Source of the DNA: an uncultured bacterium
GTDB lineage: Bacteria > Planctomycetota > UBA1135 > GCA-002686595
Reading direction: 5' to 3'
Assembly: GCA_937910685.1 (NCBI GenBank)
Contig: CALEMP010000042.1
Coordinates: forward strand, 1 to 45,762
Length of the DNA: 45,762 nt
Part shown: positions 1-7,964 of the stretch, one piece after another
How positions within the stretch are numbered: the first letter of the stretch is position 1
How the letters are laid out: each line of letters opens with the position of its first letter
The notes under the pieces: generated by a model
The model's database searches: none
What the model was told of the DNA's origin: nothing
What the model saw: only the letters and a program-made list of their open reading frames with translations
Made by a program: the position numbers and the translations under genes

Positions 1-884
1 TGATGGCCCGTGAGGTTCTTTTCGAGGCCATGGATGACTTTTTCCAAGCGCTTGATCTCGGGCTTCCAGGCGTCCTTCTCACCGTCGAAGGCGATCACCT
101 CAAGCCCCATGGTAAGCAGGGCTTGGGTTGCCCCCTCGGGAGCCCTCGGCCCATCGAACAAGCCTTCGATGGATGGTTCGCGGCTGTCCCCCAGTGAAGC
201 AACCACCGCGTGGCGATAGACCGCATCCCCATGGTCGCTGGAGTACATGCTGCGATTGTAGAAGGCGAAAAACCTCTGGGCGAGATCGCGCAACAAGGGG
301 TCGTTGTCCAGATACAACTCCAGGCACATCAACACCAGCCAGCGGTCCAAGTTCGCGTGGCCCACGGACATTACCCGGCCCCCCGCATCCCCTAACCACT
401 GCTCTGTTTGCGCCCGTACCGGCAAGCCGTACTCCCGGTGTTCAGCCAAGTAGCGATGCTTGACCCCAAGCTTGTCGGCCATGAAACCCACCAGGATTTC
501 CTCAGCCTGATCCACTTCAGGTGTGCGGTAGGGACCGGCCAAGATCACATGGCATTCCGCCACCCGGGCACACTCGCGCACAAAGTCCTCGCGGAACTCA
601 GGGGGCACATGCTCCAGGGTGTCGAAGGCAGCAACCACGTCAAAGCTGTTGTCGAGGAAAGGCAATGCGCCGCCACTACCGAGCACCAGGTCCTTTTCAT
701 CAGAAGCCTCCACGTCCACCAACTCGACACGGTCGTTGGGCAGGAACTTGCGCAACAGGGCAGTGCGACCGCCCACATCAAGAATCCGCAGGGGCTGTTT
801 CCCCGTGCGTACACGCTCCACCAGATCCGCCACCAGCTTGTACCGTTGGTACTGGTCGAATGGCAGTCTTAGCAGGTCATCCAT
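1..884 (-). CDS. SAM-dependent methyltransferase, N-terminal part (runs off left edge)
   Basis: The frame opens with ATG at 884 and runs without a stop to the window edge, giving 294 codons; the C-terminus lies outside. Residues about 30-130 look like a class I SAM-dependent methyltransferase core: a glycine-containing motif I (ILDVGGRTALL), an acidic end to the second strand (VELVDVE), and DTLEHVPPEFRE, the usual post-motif segment of the Methyltransf_11 group. Beyond about residue 150 the sequence is helical with no motif I recognise, so more domains may follow. The start lies 14 bases after the Wzt-like ATPase stop, so it probably shares a transcript with the polysaccharide exporter. From family and context I infer modification of the exported glycan or of its sugar precursors; the acceptor cannot be read from sequence. 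No clear Shine-Dalgarno is visible. Confidence 0.8.
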   Translation of the reverse strand, partial: MDDLLRLPFDQYQRYKLVADLVERVRTGKQPLRILDVGGRTALLRKFLPNDRVELVDVEASDEKDLVLGSGGALPFLDNSFDVVAAFDTLEHVPPEFREDFVRECARVAECHVILAGPYRTPEVDQAEEILVGFMADKLGVKHRYLAEHREYGLPVRAQTEQWLGDAGGRVMSVGHANLDRWLVLMCLELYLDNDPLLRDLAQRFFAFYNRSMYSSDHGDAVYRHAVVASLGDSREPSIEGLFDGPRAPEGATQALLTMGLEVIAFDGEKDAWKPEIKRLEKVIHGLEKNLTGH

Positions 885-898
885 GGGAAGGGCAGAGG

Positions 899-2173
899 TC
901 AAGACTGGGAGGTGCGGCGTTGGCCACCCTGTTCTACGGTCCAGGTTGTGGGCAGAAAGAGCAGGCCGTGTTGAACATGGCGTGCATCCACCACTTCAAA
1001 AACCGCCGCGTGTTCCCGGTGATCAATAGCCGTGGGCGCGGGTTTAGAGTGGTCGTATAGGAAGGCTGTCAGGTAGTACTGGCCCTGAAGCAAGGGCAAG
1101 GATTCAAAGCTCATCTCCACGGCACCATCCTCCCCAGCCTTGACCGGAGTCAAATCTATGGAATCATCGCGCCAGTGATGGTTGGAGCCGTTCACATAGG
1201 TCCCATCCGAGCGATAAAGCCCCAGACCAAACACCGGTTGGGCAGTGTCCTGGTTGGCATGCCATTCCACGCGCACGGAGAATGGGTCGCCCGGTTCAAA
1301 GCTCTGGGTCTCTTGGCCATCCTTACCCCGCAGGGTGATCTTGCCCGTGGTGATTTCCTCGGTGCCCCAGCGTGGGTATTCCGAAGACTCCCGAGCAAAA
1401 GCCGAAAGCCGCTGATTGCCGCGCTCGTGAGCGCTCTTCAGGTATTCGTCCGCCACCTCTTCCGCCGACCCCTGGCTAATCACACGGCCGGCTTCCATCA
1501 ACACCACATGTTGGCACATGGTTTTGATCGATCCTATGTCGTGGGATACAAAGACCGTTGTCTTGCCCTGTTCGCGGAACTCATTCAAGCGGTTGATGCA
1601 CTTGCCTCGAAAATGTTCGTCCCCCACGGACAAGGCCTCGTCAATCATCAAGATGTCCGGGTCCACACTGGAAGCCACGGCAAACCCAAGGCGCACGTAC
1701 ATGCCCGAGCTATAGGTCTTGACAGGCCGATCGATGAATTCGCCCAGCTCGCTAAAATCCACGATGGACTGGAAGCGCTCTTTGATCTCCTCGTTCTTCA
1801 TGCCGAGGATCGAACAGTTCAGGAACACGTTTTCACGGCCCGAGAATTCCGGGTGAAAACCCGCGCCCAACTCCAACAGACTGGCCACGCGGCCTTGAAC
1901 CTGCAGGGTTCCCGTGGTGGGCGCGCTGATCCCGGTCAAGAGCTTCAAGAGGGTGCTCTTGCCCGCACCATTTTGACCAATGATGCCCACCGTGGAACCA
2001 TGGGGCACGTCGAGATACAGATCGCGCACGGCCCAAAAGTCCCTATGCCGGGGGGCACCCAAGTGCATCAGGTCGTACACCCGATGAATGGGCTTGTCGT
2101 ACAGTTGATAGCACTTGCCCAGACCCTCCGCGTGGATGGCGCTGCCTGAGAGCGCTTGACTTTGATCGTTCAC
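899..2173 (-). CDS. Polysaccharide export ABC transporter ATP-binding protein (Wzt/TagH type)
   Basis: Cytoplasmic ATPase that would power export of a lipid-linked polysaccharide (O-antigen or teichoic-acid type exporters). Taking GTG at 2173 gives 424 residues. That start overlaps the permease stop as GTGA, the classic coupled arrangement; an in-frame extension to 2281 would overlap the permease by over 100 bases and looks spurious. Visible motifs are Walker A GQNGAGKS (66-73), signature YSSGMYVRLGFA, Walker B ILMIDEALSVGDE and switch histidine in VFVSHD. After about residue 280 there is a roughly 140-residue beta-rich tail resembling the Wzt C-terminal carbohydrate-binding domain, which in known exporters reads the terminal modification of the glycan. 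The neighbouring methyltransferase would suit such a terminal-modification system, but that link is inference. Confidence 0.9.
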   Translation of the reverse strand: MNDQSQALSGSAIHAEGLGKCYQLYDKPIHRVYDLMHLGAPRHRDFWAVRDLYLDVPHGSTVGIIGQNGAGKSTLLKLLTGISAPTTGTLQVQGRVASLLELGAGFHPEFSGRENVFLNCSILGMKNEEIKERFQSIVDFSELGEFIDRPVKTYSSGMYVRLGFAVASSVDPDILMIDEALSVGDEHFRGKCINRLNEFREQGKTTVFVSHDIGSIKTMCQHVVLMEAGRVISQGSAEEVADEYLKSAHERGNQRLSAFARESSEYPRWGTEEITTGKITLRGKDGQETQSFEPGDPFSVRVEWHANQDTAQPVFGLGLYRSDGTYVNGSNHHWRDDSIDLTPVKAGEDGAVEMSFESLPLLQGQYYLTAFLYDHSKPAPTAIDHREHAAVFEVVDARHVQHGLLFLPTTWTVEQGGQRRTSQS

Positions 2174-3447
2174 AGCAGGTCCGGGATACGGGCTTTTTGA
2201 GAGAAGAAGAAGCGACCACTGATCGTCAACAGGATCACGGACAACACGCCGGTCCGCAGCAACAGGAACGGATCCGGCCAAGCACCGAAGAGCAGGATTT
2301 GGCGCCAGCTATCGATGATCCAGTGCATGGGGTTGATCGTCATCAGCCAGCCGTAACCCGCTTTCACCACCATTTCGGCGGGATAGAAGATCGGGGTGCA
2401 GAACATCCAAACCACCACGCCAACGCCCACCAGGTGTTGAGTGTCGCGCATGAAGACGTTGAGCACCGACAGGAAATAGGCCAGGCTGAGGGTAAAGAGG
2501 AACTGCAGCAGCAGCATCACCGGGACCATCACCAGGGATACGGAAAGGGACAGGGCCTGATATCCCCCGTCCCGCATACGGGGCTCGAATCCACCAGCGA
2601 AGGAGGGAGCCGTCCCTGGTGCCGGAGCCGGATCATCCAGCAGGGTCGCGCGGAACTCATGCTGCACCTGGGGAATCCCCCCCATGGCAGCCAAGCCCCC
2701 GGGCTCCGCGCTCACGATGCGCACGATGATCTCCTCGTCCCCCTCCACCTCGCCATCGGGCAGGGGCTGCAGCAACAGGTCTACGCCTGCCGCAGTCGCG
2801 GGCATGAAGATTTCGGTCGGACCCAAGAAATCCTGACCCAACTCGGCCGTGCCAGCGTACTCAAGAGTCACGCGCACGTCCCCCTGGTACCCGCGCTCGA
2901 TGGCGATGGGCACTCGTAGGATTCCGCCCTGCTCATGCTGGACGACTGGGATGCGCTCCTGCGTAACAGAACCATCTTCGTGCTGGACGGTCTCGTGGGG
3001 CACGTGGATGTAGCTCTTGGGCACCGCCACAAAGCCAAACCAACTGACTGCAATCAGCAAAACCGGCACACCAATCATCATGTTGATCAGGCTGGACTTG
3101 ACCAGAAACGCGGGAAGTAATTCACTGGGAAAAACCACCTTTTGGATCAGGTTGGAGTTATCGATCAGGCTGCTGGTGGAGCGTGTCAGAGTCTCAGCAA
3201 AGGCCTGCCAAACCACGATGCCCGCCAACATGACGAGGGCCACCTCGGTCGCCCCCTGACTGTCACTCCAACGGGTGTTGAGCACCGTGCGGAAAACAAA
3301 GTGGTAGACCACTAAATTGATGACCGGGAAAATCAGCGACCAGAAGAAGCCCATGCTCGAACCCACATAGCGGGCGCGCAGATCACGCTTGACGAAATCC
3401 CACAGGAGACGCCGATTGTGCAGGAAAGATCGCAGGACGGGGAACAT
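2170..3447 (-). CDS. ABC-2 polysaccharide export permease (Wzm type) with inserted Calx-beta domain
   Basis: Inner-membrane permease partner of the Wzt-like ATPase. The N-terminus (LLWDFVKRDLRARYVGS) and the C-terminal stretch with FYPAEMV and NPMHWIID are typical of the ABC-2 family that exports O-antigen. The family is normally about 260-280 residues; this one is 425. The excess is a soluble block at about residues 143-298, between predicted membrane helix 3 (about 122-142) and helix 4 (about 299-327), which by Wzm topology is periplasmic. Within it, residues about 175-272 read like a Calx-beta domain: VRVTLEYAGTAELGQDF, then DGEVEGDEEIIVRI, then FRATLLDDP, with the acidic residues expected for calcium binding. 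ATG at 3447, 10 bases after the arginase stop, is preferred over GTG at 3489, which would overlap arginase. Confidence 0.88.
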   Translation of the reverse strand: MFPVLRSFLHNRRLLWDFVKRDLRARYVGSSMGFFWSLIFPVINLVVYHFVFRTVLNTRWSDSQGATEVALVMLAGIVVWQAFAETLTRSTSSLIDNSNLIQKVVFPSELLPAFLVKSSLINMMIGVPVLLIAVSWFGFVAVPKSYIHVPHETVQHEDGSVTQERIPVVQHEQGGILRVPIAIERGYQGDVRVTLEYAGTAELGQDFLGPTEIFMPATAAGVDLLLQPLPDGEVEGDEEIIVRIVSAEPGGLAAMGGIPQVQHEFRATLLDDPAPAPGTAPSFAGGFEPRMRDGGYQALSLSVSLVMVPVMLLLQFLFTLSLAYFLSVLNVFMRDTQHLVGVGVVVWMFCTPIFYPAEMVVKAGYGWLMTINPMHWIIDSWRQILLFGAWPDPFLLLRTGVLSVILLTISGRFFFSQKARIPDLL

Positions 3448-3457
3448 CGGAGGTCGC

Positions 3458-4387
3458 CTAGAGCACGCGCTTCCCCAAAGCGGATTCACAGAATTCCACG
3501 GCCACCCGCGCGGTGCGGTTGCGGGTGTCGAGAATCGGATTGATCTCGGTCATTTCAAGGCCCAATAGGCGTCCGCTTGTGGCTGCCATCTCCACCACCA
3601 GGTGGGATTCGCGATAGGAAACCCCACCGGGAACCGGCGTACCCACGCCAGGAGCCACAGAGGGGTCTGTGCCGTCCACATCAAAGGACAGGGAAAAACC
3701 CGCGGTGTCCTTGCAGACGATCTCAAGCGCCTCACGCATCACCGCGTGCATGCCCCGCTCATCGATTTCGCTCATGGTGTAGCAGCGCACGCCCAGCTCC
3801 CCAATCAAATCCCGTTCCCCGTCGTCGAGGGAACGCACCCCCACCAGCACGGCGTTTTCGGGGTCCACGGCGGGAAAGCGACTCGAAATACGGGTCAAAG
3901 GAGCAGGACCGCGGCCCAGGAGTGCGGCCAGGGGCATGCCATGAATGTTGCCGGAACCGGTGGTCTCCGGTGTGTTCATATCCCCATGGGCGTCAAACCA
4001 AAGCAAGCCGATTTTCTCGCCTTTGGCGTGGTGATAACTCGACAGGCCAGCGACTGAACCGGCGGCCACCGAGTGGTCTCCCCCAACCACCAGCGGGAAC
4101 CAGCCGTCCTCGACCAGTTGCTGGGTTCGGGCATGCAAGCGCTTGCAGCAATCAGCGATCTCTTCTAAGAATCGCGCGCAGGGGTCAGCGGGCTCCAGCA
4201 GCACCGGGTCGCGCACTTCCACATTGCCCGTGTCCTTAAATTCTATGCCTAAGCCTTCGAGGGCCTTGGCGATGCCTGCGATGCGAAAGGCACTGGGGCC
4301 CATGTCCACGCCACGACGGCCACCACCCAGGTCCATGGGTACACCGATGAGAGCAACACGAGCAGGCTGTTTGGGAGGCGCTGACAT
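3458..4387 (-). CDS. rocF: Arginase
   Basis: Predicted to hydrolyse L-arginine to ornithine and urea using a binuclear manganese centre. At 309 residues it has the length of bacterial arginases. All metal-binding motifs are visible: GGDHS (His105), FDAHGD (Asp132, His134, Asp136) and SFDVDGTDP (Asp236, Asp238), plus SGNIHGMP, GVGTPVPGG and EMTEINPILD, which favour arginase over agmatinase or formimidoylglutamase. The gene sits between a HEAT-like secreted protein gene and the polysaccharide export permease, all on the same strand with gaps of 10-23 bases, so they may be co-transcribed. No arginine transport or urea gene is nearby, so the pairing with envelope genes is not explained by pathway. 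Substrate specificity is inferred from motifs only. Confidence 0.93.
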   Translation of the reverse strand: MSAPPKQPARVALIGVPMDLGGGRRGVDMGPSAFRIAGIAKALEGLGIEFKDTGNVEVRDPVLLEPADPCARFLEEIADCCKRLHARTQQLVEDGWFPLVVGGDHSVAAGSVAGLSSYHHAKGEKIGLLWFDAHGDMNTPETTGSGNIHGMPLAALLGRGPAPLTRISSRFPAVDPENAVLVGVRSLDDGERDLIGELGVRCYTMSEIDERGMHAVMREALEIVCKDTAGFSLSFDVDGTDPSVAPGVGTPVPGGVSYRESHLVVEMAATSGRLLGLEMTEINPILDTRNRTARVAVEFCESALGKRVL

Positions 4388-4410
4388 GGAAATGATTATT
4401 GCCTAGAGTC

Positions 4411-6342
4411 TTAGTGGGTGCGGGCGCCCATGGCACCCAAAAGGGCCCCCTGCAACAGGGGGCGATCGGTTCCACCGGAACTACCAAGGCGCCGGGAGAT
4501 TTCCTCCATGGATGCCATGCCGCCCAATTGGCCGATGCAGTAGCCCACCCGGCGCAGATCTTCCGAAGAAGCCGACATGGGCGGTTCGAGGGCCCAGAGC
4601 ATCAAGCGCACTTCGCCCGAACGCTCTCGGGTAAGCGCGGCTGCCAGGAGACTCAAGTGAATCGAGCCGCTCCAAAGGGCCGAGCTGATCAGAGGCTCCA
4701 CTTCCGTGCGGGACACCCGCACACAAGCACCAGCCACGACCATGTCCGTGCGCCCAACGGTATCCGAAGGGAAGTAGGTCAAGATGTGATTGAGTTCGCC
4801 CTGGCCCGGGAGGTTGCCCATGGCTTCGAGGGCCAACACTTCCCCGGGGGCACCCACCGGCGCCTGTTGGGATTCTCCCAGCAGGTCCGCCGTGGCGGCG
4901 CGTCTACCACCGAGGCGCAATGCTGCCAAGGCCAGCAAGCGACCGGGTGAACCAAAGGGCAGCTCGGAGGTCAAGACTTCGCACAGGTCCAAAACCAAAA
5001 AGCCCCCCCGGTGCCGCTCGAGGGATTCCATCAGGTTCTCGGCCAGGGGATCTTCTTCTCCACCACTGACCGCCATCATGATCTCGCGGATCGCCAAGTG
5101 CGCGTCACCATCCCCAAGGCGCGCACGCACCACAAGAGCTTCGGAACGCACACCCAGGTCCTCGTGTTCTCCCAACTCACGCAGGGCGGGTATCACCATG
5201 GCAAGGTCTGTGACCCCTGCGCCGTACATTACATCGAGTAACAGTTCCGCATCATTGGAAGCCAAGGCAGCTTCGAGGGGCGCAAGGTAGCTCGCGTCCC
5301 GACGCACCATGGCCGCCAGGGCCAATCCCCGGGAGCCGGGTTGCTCCACCGCTTGGGCGAGGCACTCACCCATGGAGTCCCCCTTGTAACCATCGAGAAT
5401 GGCGCGCACCATCTCACGCCAACCGTCACTTCCCCTGGGAGTCCAGTGACCACTGGCCACCAGAGCCTCGATGGAATCGGGTATCATGCGTACACCCGCG
5501 CGAATACGCGCAGGAGTTGGGTCTTCCAGCAAGAGCGCCAGCAAGTGATCCGCCACGGCGGGCGCGGGAACCGAAGGCAGCTCCGCTAGGATCAGCTCCT
5601 CCAGGAAAGTCGAGTCCTTTGCCAAGCGATCGGTCAGTATTTCGGACCAGAGCCGGCCATCCACCAACCCAAAGCGCCGAGCGGCGCCCAAGCGCAAGCC
5701 ATACCAACGGCGTACGGCTTGGTGTTCGGGCAGAGGTGACGGATGGACGTGCACAGCCAACAGGCCGGCGAGAGAATGGCTCAGAGCGAGCTCGTCCGCG
5801 AGGGCCTGCCCCACCTCGGGCTTGGCCATGTAGAGCGCAAGGAGGGCGTGGGCTGAACGGGGAGAATCGGCGCTACGCGCCCACTCCTCCAAGGGCGCCT
5901 GGGCTCCACCCAAGCGTGGTCCGAGTGCGCCCAAGGCCAAAATGGAAGACAGGCCCACAGGGGTAGCTCCCGAGTCCATGGCACGGCCCAGCAAACCCTC
6001 TCGGGCCATTACGTCCCCCCCGGCACCCCGACCAAAGAGCGCTTCGGACAGGTCGGCGATCGACCCGGGCAAGGGCACGGGGTCGTCCCCGCGCTCGGCC
6101 CGGGTCTCCGCATTGCGGGCCAGGCTGGCGGTGCGTGGGGTAAACGAAAGGCGCCGATCCTGGTCCGCGAGGCGGGCCAAACTCTGGCCAAGGGCCCCCG
6201 CGGGTTGGGTCGCGGGAAATTGGGTCATCGCACCCGGCGAAGTCACAGGAGGGACGGCCAGCGGGGCGAATAGAAGGAGGGTAAGTAGCATCAATGGATA
6301 GGGCTCTAGGATGATCCTATCGACCCCTAGAGCGGTCCCCAT
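4411..6342 (-). CDS. Secreted alpha-helical repeat protein (HEAT-like), function unknown
   Basis: 643 codons from ATG at 6342, chosen because an AAGG-like ribosome site lies about five bases upstream. A second in-frame ATG at 6291 would begin directly at the hydrophobic stretch MLLTLLLFAPLAVPPV. Either way an N-terminal export signal is likely. The rest is rich in Leu, Ala, Glu and Arg, with regularly spaced amphipathic helices and recurring short segments such as LALAALRLGG, LAAMVRRDAS and LRELGEHEDLGVR, as in degenerate HEAT or Armadillo repeats. I see no catalytic motif. Proteins of this sort usually serve as binding scaffolds. The gene is 23 bases upstream of arginase on the same strand. 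I do not recognise a specific family. Confidence 0.75.
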   Translation of the reverse strand: MGTALGVDRIILEPYPLMLLTLLLFAPLAVPPVTSPGAMTQFPATQPAGALGQSLARLADQDRRLSFTPRTASLARNAETRAERGDDPVPLPGSIADLSEALFGRGAGGDVMAREGLLGRAMDSGATPVGLSSILALGALGPRLGGAQAPLEEWARSADSPRSAHALLALYMAKPEVGQALADELALSHSLAGLLAVHVHPSPLPEHQAVRRWYGLRLGAARRFGLVDGRLWSEILTDRLAKDSTFLEELILAELPSVPAPAVADHLLALLLEDPTPARIRAGVRMIPDSIEALVASGHWTPRGSDGWREMVRAILDGYKGDSMGECLAQAVEQPGSRGLALAAMVRRDASYLAPLEAALASNDAELLLDVMYGAGVTDLAMVIPALRELGEHEDLGVRSEALVVRARLGDGDAHLAIREIMMAVSGGEEDPLAENLMESLERHRGGFLVLDLCEVLTSELPFGSPGRLLALAALRLGGRRAATADLLGESQQAPVGAPGEVLALEAMGNLPGQGELNHILTYFPSDTVGRTDMVVAGACVRVSRTEVEPLISSALWSGSIHLSLLAAALTRERSGEVRLMLWALEPPMSASSEDLRRVGYCIGQLGGMASMEEISRRLGSSGGTDRPLLQGALLGAMGARTH

Positions 6343-6437
6343 TCAGACCTTGTGCCCGGAAGCCTCAAAAATATATACAACTTTGTAAATTCGGCCCAAT
6401 TCTGGCTGGGGGGGGACCGCGGAAAGAGAGAAAAAAA

Positions 6438-7790
6438 TCACTCCTCGGGTTCGCCAATCAATTCGATCAGCTCCGCCCGTTTCGCATCCCGCAATTCCTC
6501 GGTCTTGGCCTCGAGGTTCAACCGCAGGACAGGCTCGGTGTTGGAGGCCCGCACATTGAACCACCACCAGGAGGCGCGTTTGAGGCTGCCGTACTCCACC
6601 GTGATGCCATCGAGCTCGTCCTGGGCCCCATCCTTGTACTTCTCCTTGAGCTTCGCCAGAACCGCATCTTTGTCCTCCACGTGGAAATTAATCTCCCCGG
6701 TGGAGTGGTAACGCCGCAGACCCGCCACCCGACTGGAAAAGGACTCCGTCGAGCCCGAAATCAAATTCAGGACGCTGACTAAAGCGATCACACCACTGTC
6801 GCAAACGAAATTGTCCCGGAAGTAAAAGTGTCCGGAAAGCTCGCCTCCGAAAATCGCACCGTTGGCGCGCATGGTGGCCTTGATGAACGAGTGCCCCACG
6901 CGATCCCGCACGGGCTGCCCCCCTGCGGCGGCGATCTCCTCCTTGACGACCCAAGAACTGCGCAGGTCATAGACGATCGGCTTTTCCGGCTCGCGCTCCA
7001 AGAAGTCCCGGGCCAAAAGTGCCGTCATCAGGTCCGCAGGCACGGTTGCACCGGTTTCATCCACGAAGCAGCAACGGTCCGCGTCCCCATCAAAGCTGAC
7101 ACCAAAGTCTGCTCCGGTTTGACGCACCAATTCACGCACGGGATCGAGGTTCTCTTCCTTGAGGGGGTTGGCCTCGTGGTTCGGGAAGGTCCCGTCGGGC
7201 TCCATCAGGATGCATTCCGTATTGACGTTCTCCAGGAGCGGCAGAATCGCAGGCAGGGTGTAACCGGCGATTCCATTGGCAGCGTCAATCGCAACCTTGA
7301 TCGGTCTCTTGATGTTCGCAAAGCTCGCCACATGCTTGGCATAGTCCTCCAACAGGTGAATCTCCTCTCCCCCGCCGCGGCGGGTGGAAGAAGGCCGTTG
7401 GGGTCCTTGGCAGGCGGCTTCGATTTCGGCAATGCCGGAGGTATTGGAAATGGGCTGGGCTCCGCGACTGCAGAGCTTCATGCCATTGTATTCCCCAGTG
7501 TTGTGACTGGCGGTCACGCACAGACCTCCGGCCACATCTCGGGAACCGATGGCAAAGTAGGTCATGGGTGTCGATGCCAGACCGATATCGATCACATAGG
7601 CCCCAGCACCACGCATGCCCGCAATCACCGCATCCGAGATCTCGGGCGAGTGCACGCGCATGTCGCGCCCCACCAGGAGCGGTGAGCCACCAATGTGCTG
7701 GGCAAAAGCAAAGCCAATGCGCCGGGCCATTTTGGTGTCGAGTTCATCGGGCACGATGCCGCGGATGTCGTAGGCCTTGAAGATGCCCAT
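6438..7790 (-). CDS. manB: Phosphomannomutase/phosphoglucomutase
   Basis: Interconverts the 6- and 1-phosphates of mannose and/or glucose, feeding nucleotide sugars to lipopolysaccharide and other glycans. At 450 residues it matches the alpha-D-phosphohexomutase family. The four functional loops are visible: phosphoserine loop TASHNT (Ser95), magnesium loop DGDADR (234-239), sugar-specificity loop GGELSGH (315-321) and phosphate-binding loop RASNTEP near residue 416. GELSGH is the form seen in bifunctional PMM/PGM enzymes rather than phosphoglucosamine mutase. No clear Shine-Dalgarno precedes ATG at 7790. The gene is on the same strand as, and upstream of, the HEAT-like/arginase/exporter genes, separated by an AT-rich stretch of about 95 bases containing a run of eight G. 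Mannose versus glucose preference cannot be decided here. Confidence 0.92.
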   Translation of the reverse strand: MGIFKAYDIRGIVPDELDTKMARRIGFAFAQHIGGSPLLVGRDMRVHSPEISDAVIAGMRGAGAYVIDIGLASTPMTYFAIGSRDVAGGLCVTASHNTGEYNGMKLCSRGAQPISNTSGIAEIEAACQGPQRPSSTRRGGGEEIHLLEDYAKHVASFANIKRPIKVAIDAANGIAGYTLPAILPLLENVNTECILMEPDGTFPNHEANPLKEENLDPVRELVRQTGADFGVSFDGDADRCCFVDETGATVPADLMTALLARDFLEREPEKPIVYDLRSSWVVKEEIAAAGGQPVRDRVGHSFIKATMRANGAIFGGELSGHFYFRDNFVCDSGVIALVSVLNLISGSTESFSSRVAGLRRYHSTGEINFHVEDKDAVLAKLKEKYKDGAQDELDGITVEYGSLKRASWWWFNVRASNTEPVLRLNLEAKTEELRDAKRAELIELIGEPEE

Positions 7791-7929
7791 GGTCGCTTGA
7801 ATGTGGGGTGCTGGAAGGGGTGAAAAGCGGGCTTTTTGCCGCTGGTCCCCGGAGAATCAATGGCGAACAGAATAACCACATCCGGGGCCCTCCTGGGGGA
7901 TCAAGAGCAAGCACCTGGCAGGAAATCAC

Positions 7930-7955
7930 GGCCCAGTAAAATGGCCCAGTAAAAT
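7930..7955. repeat. Tandem duplication of 13 bases
   Basis: GGCCCAGTAAAAT occurs twice back to back (7930-7942 and 7943-7955) in the gap between the mutase start and the threonine aldolase stop, ending nine bases from that stop codon. The copies are identical. It may simply be a recent slippage duplication. The remaining roughly 135 bases of this gap hold nothing I recognise. Confidence 0.9.
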
Positions 7956-7964
7956 TGCCCCGAA

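Noticed and set aside
1175..2149. Plus-strand frame of over 300 codons opposite the Wzt-like gene
   Set aside because: Antisense shadow; the minus strand carries complete ABC ATPase motifs. Similar shadows opposite the helicase, yejE, yejB and secA were dismissed for the same reason.
899..2281. N-terminal extension of the Wzt-like ATPase to 2281
   Set aside because: It would overlap the permease coding sequence by over 100 bases; GTG at 2173 forms a GTGA overlap and gives a normal N-terminus.
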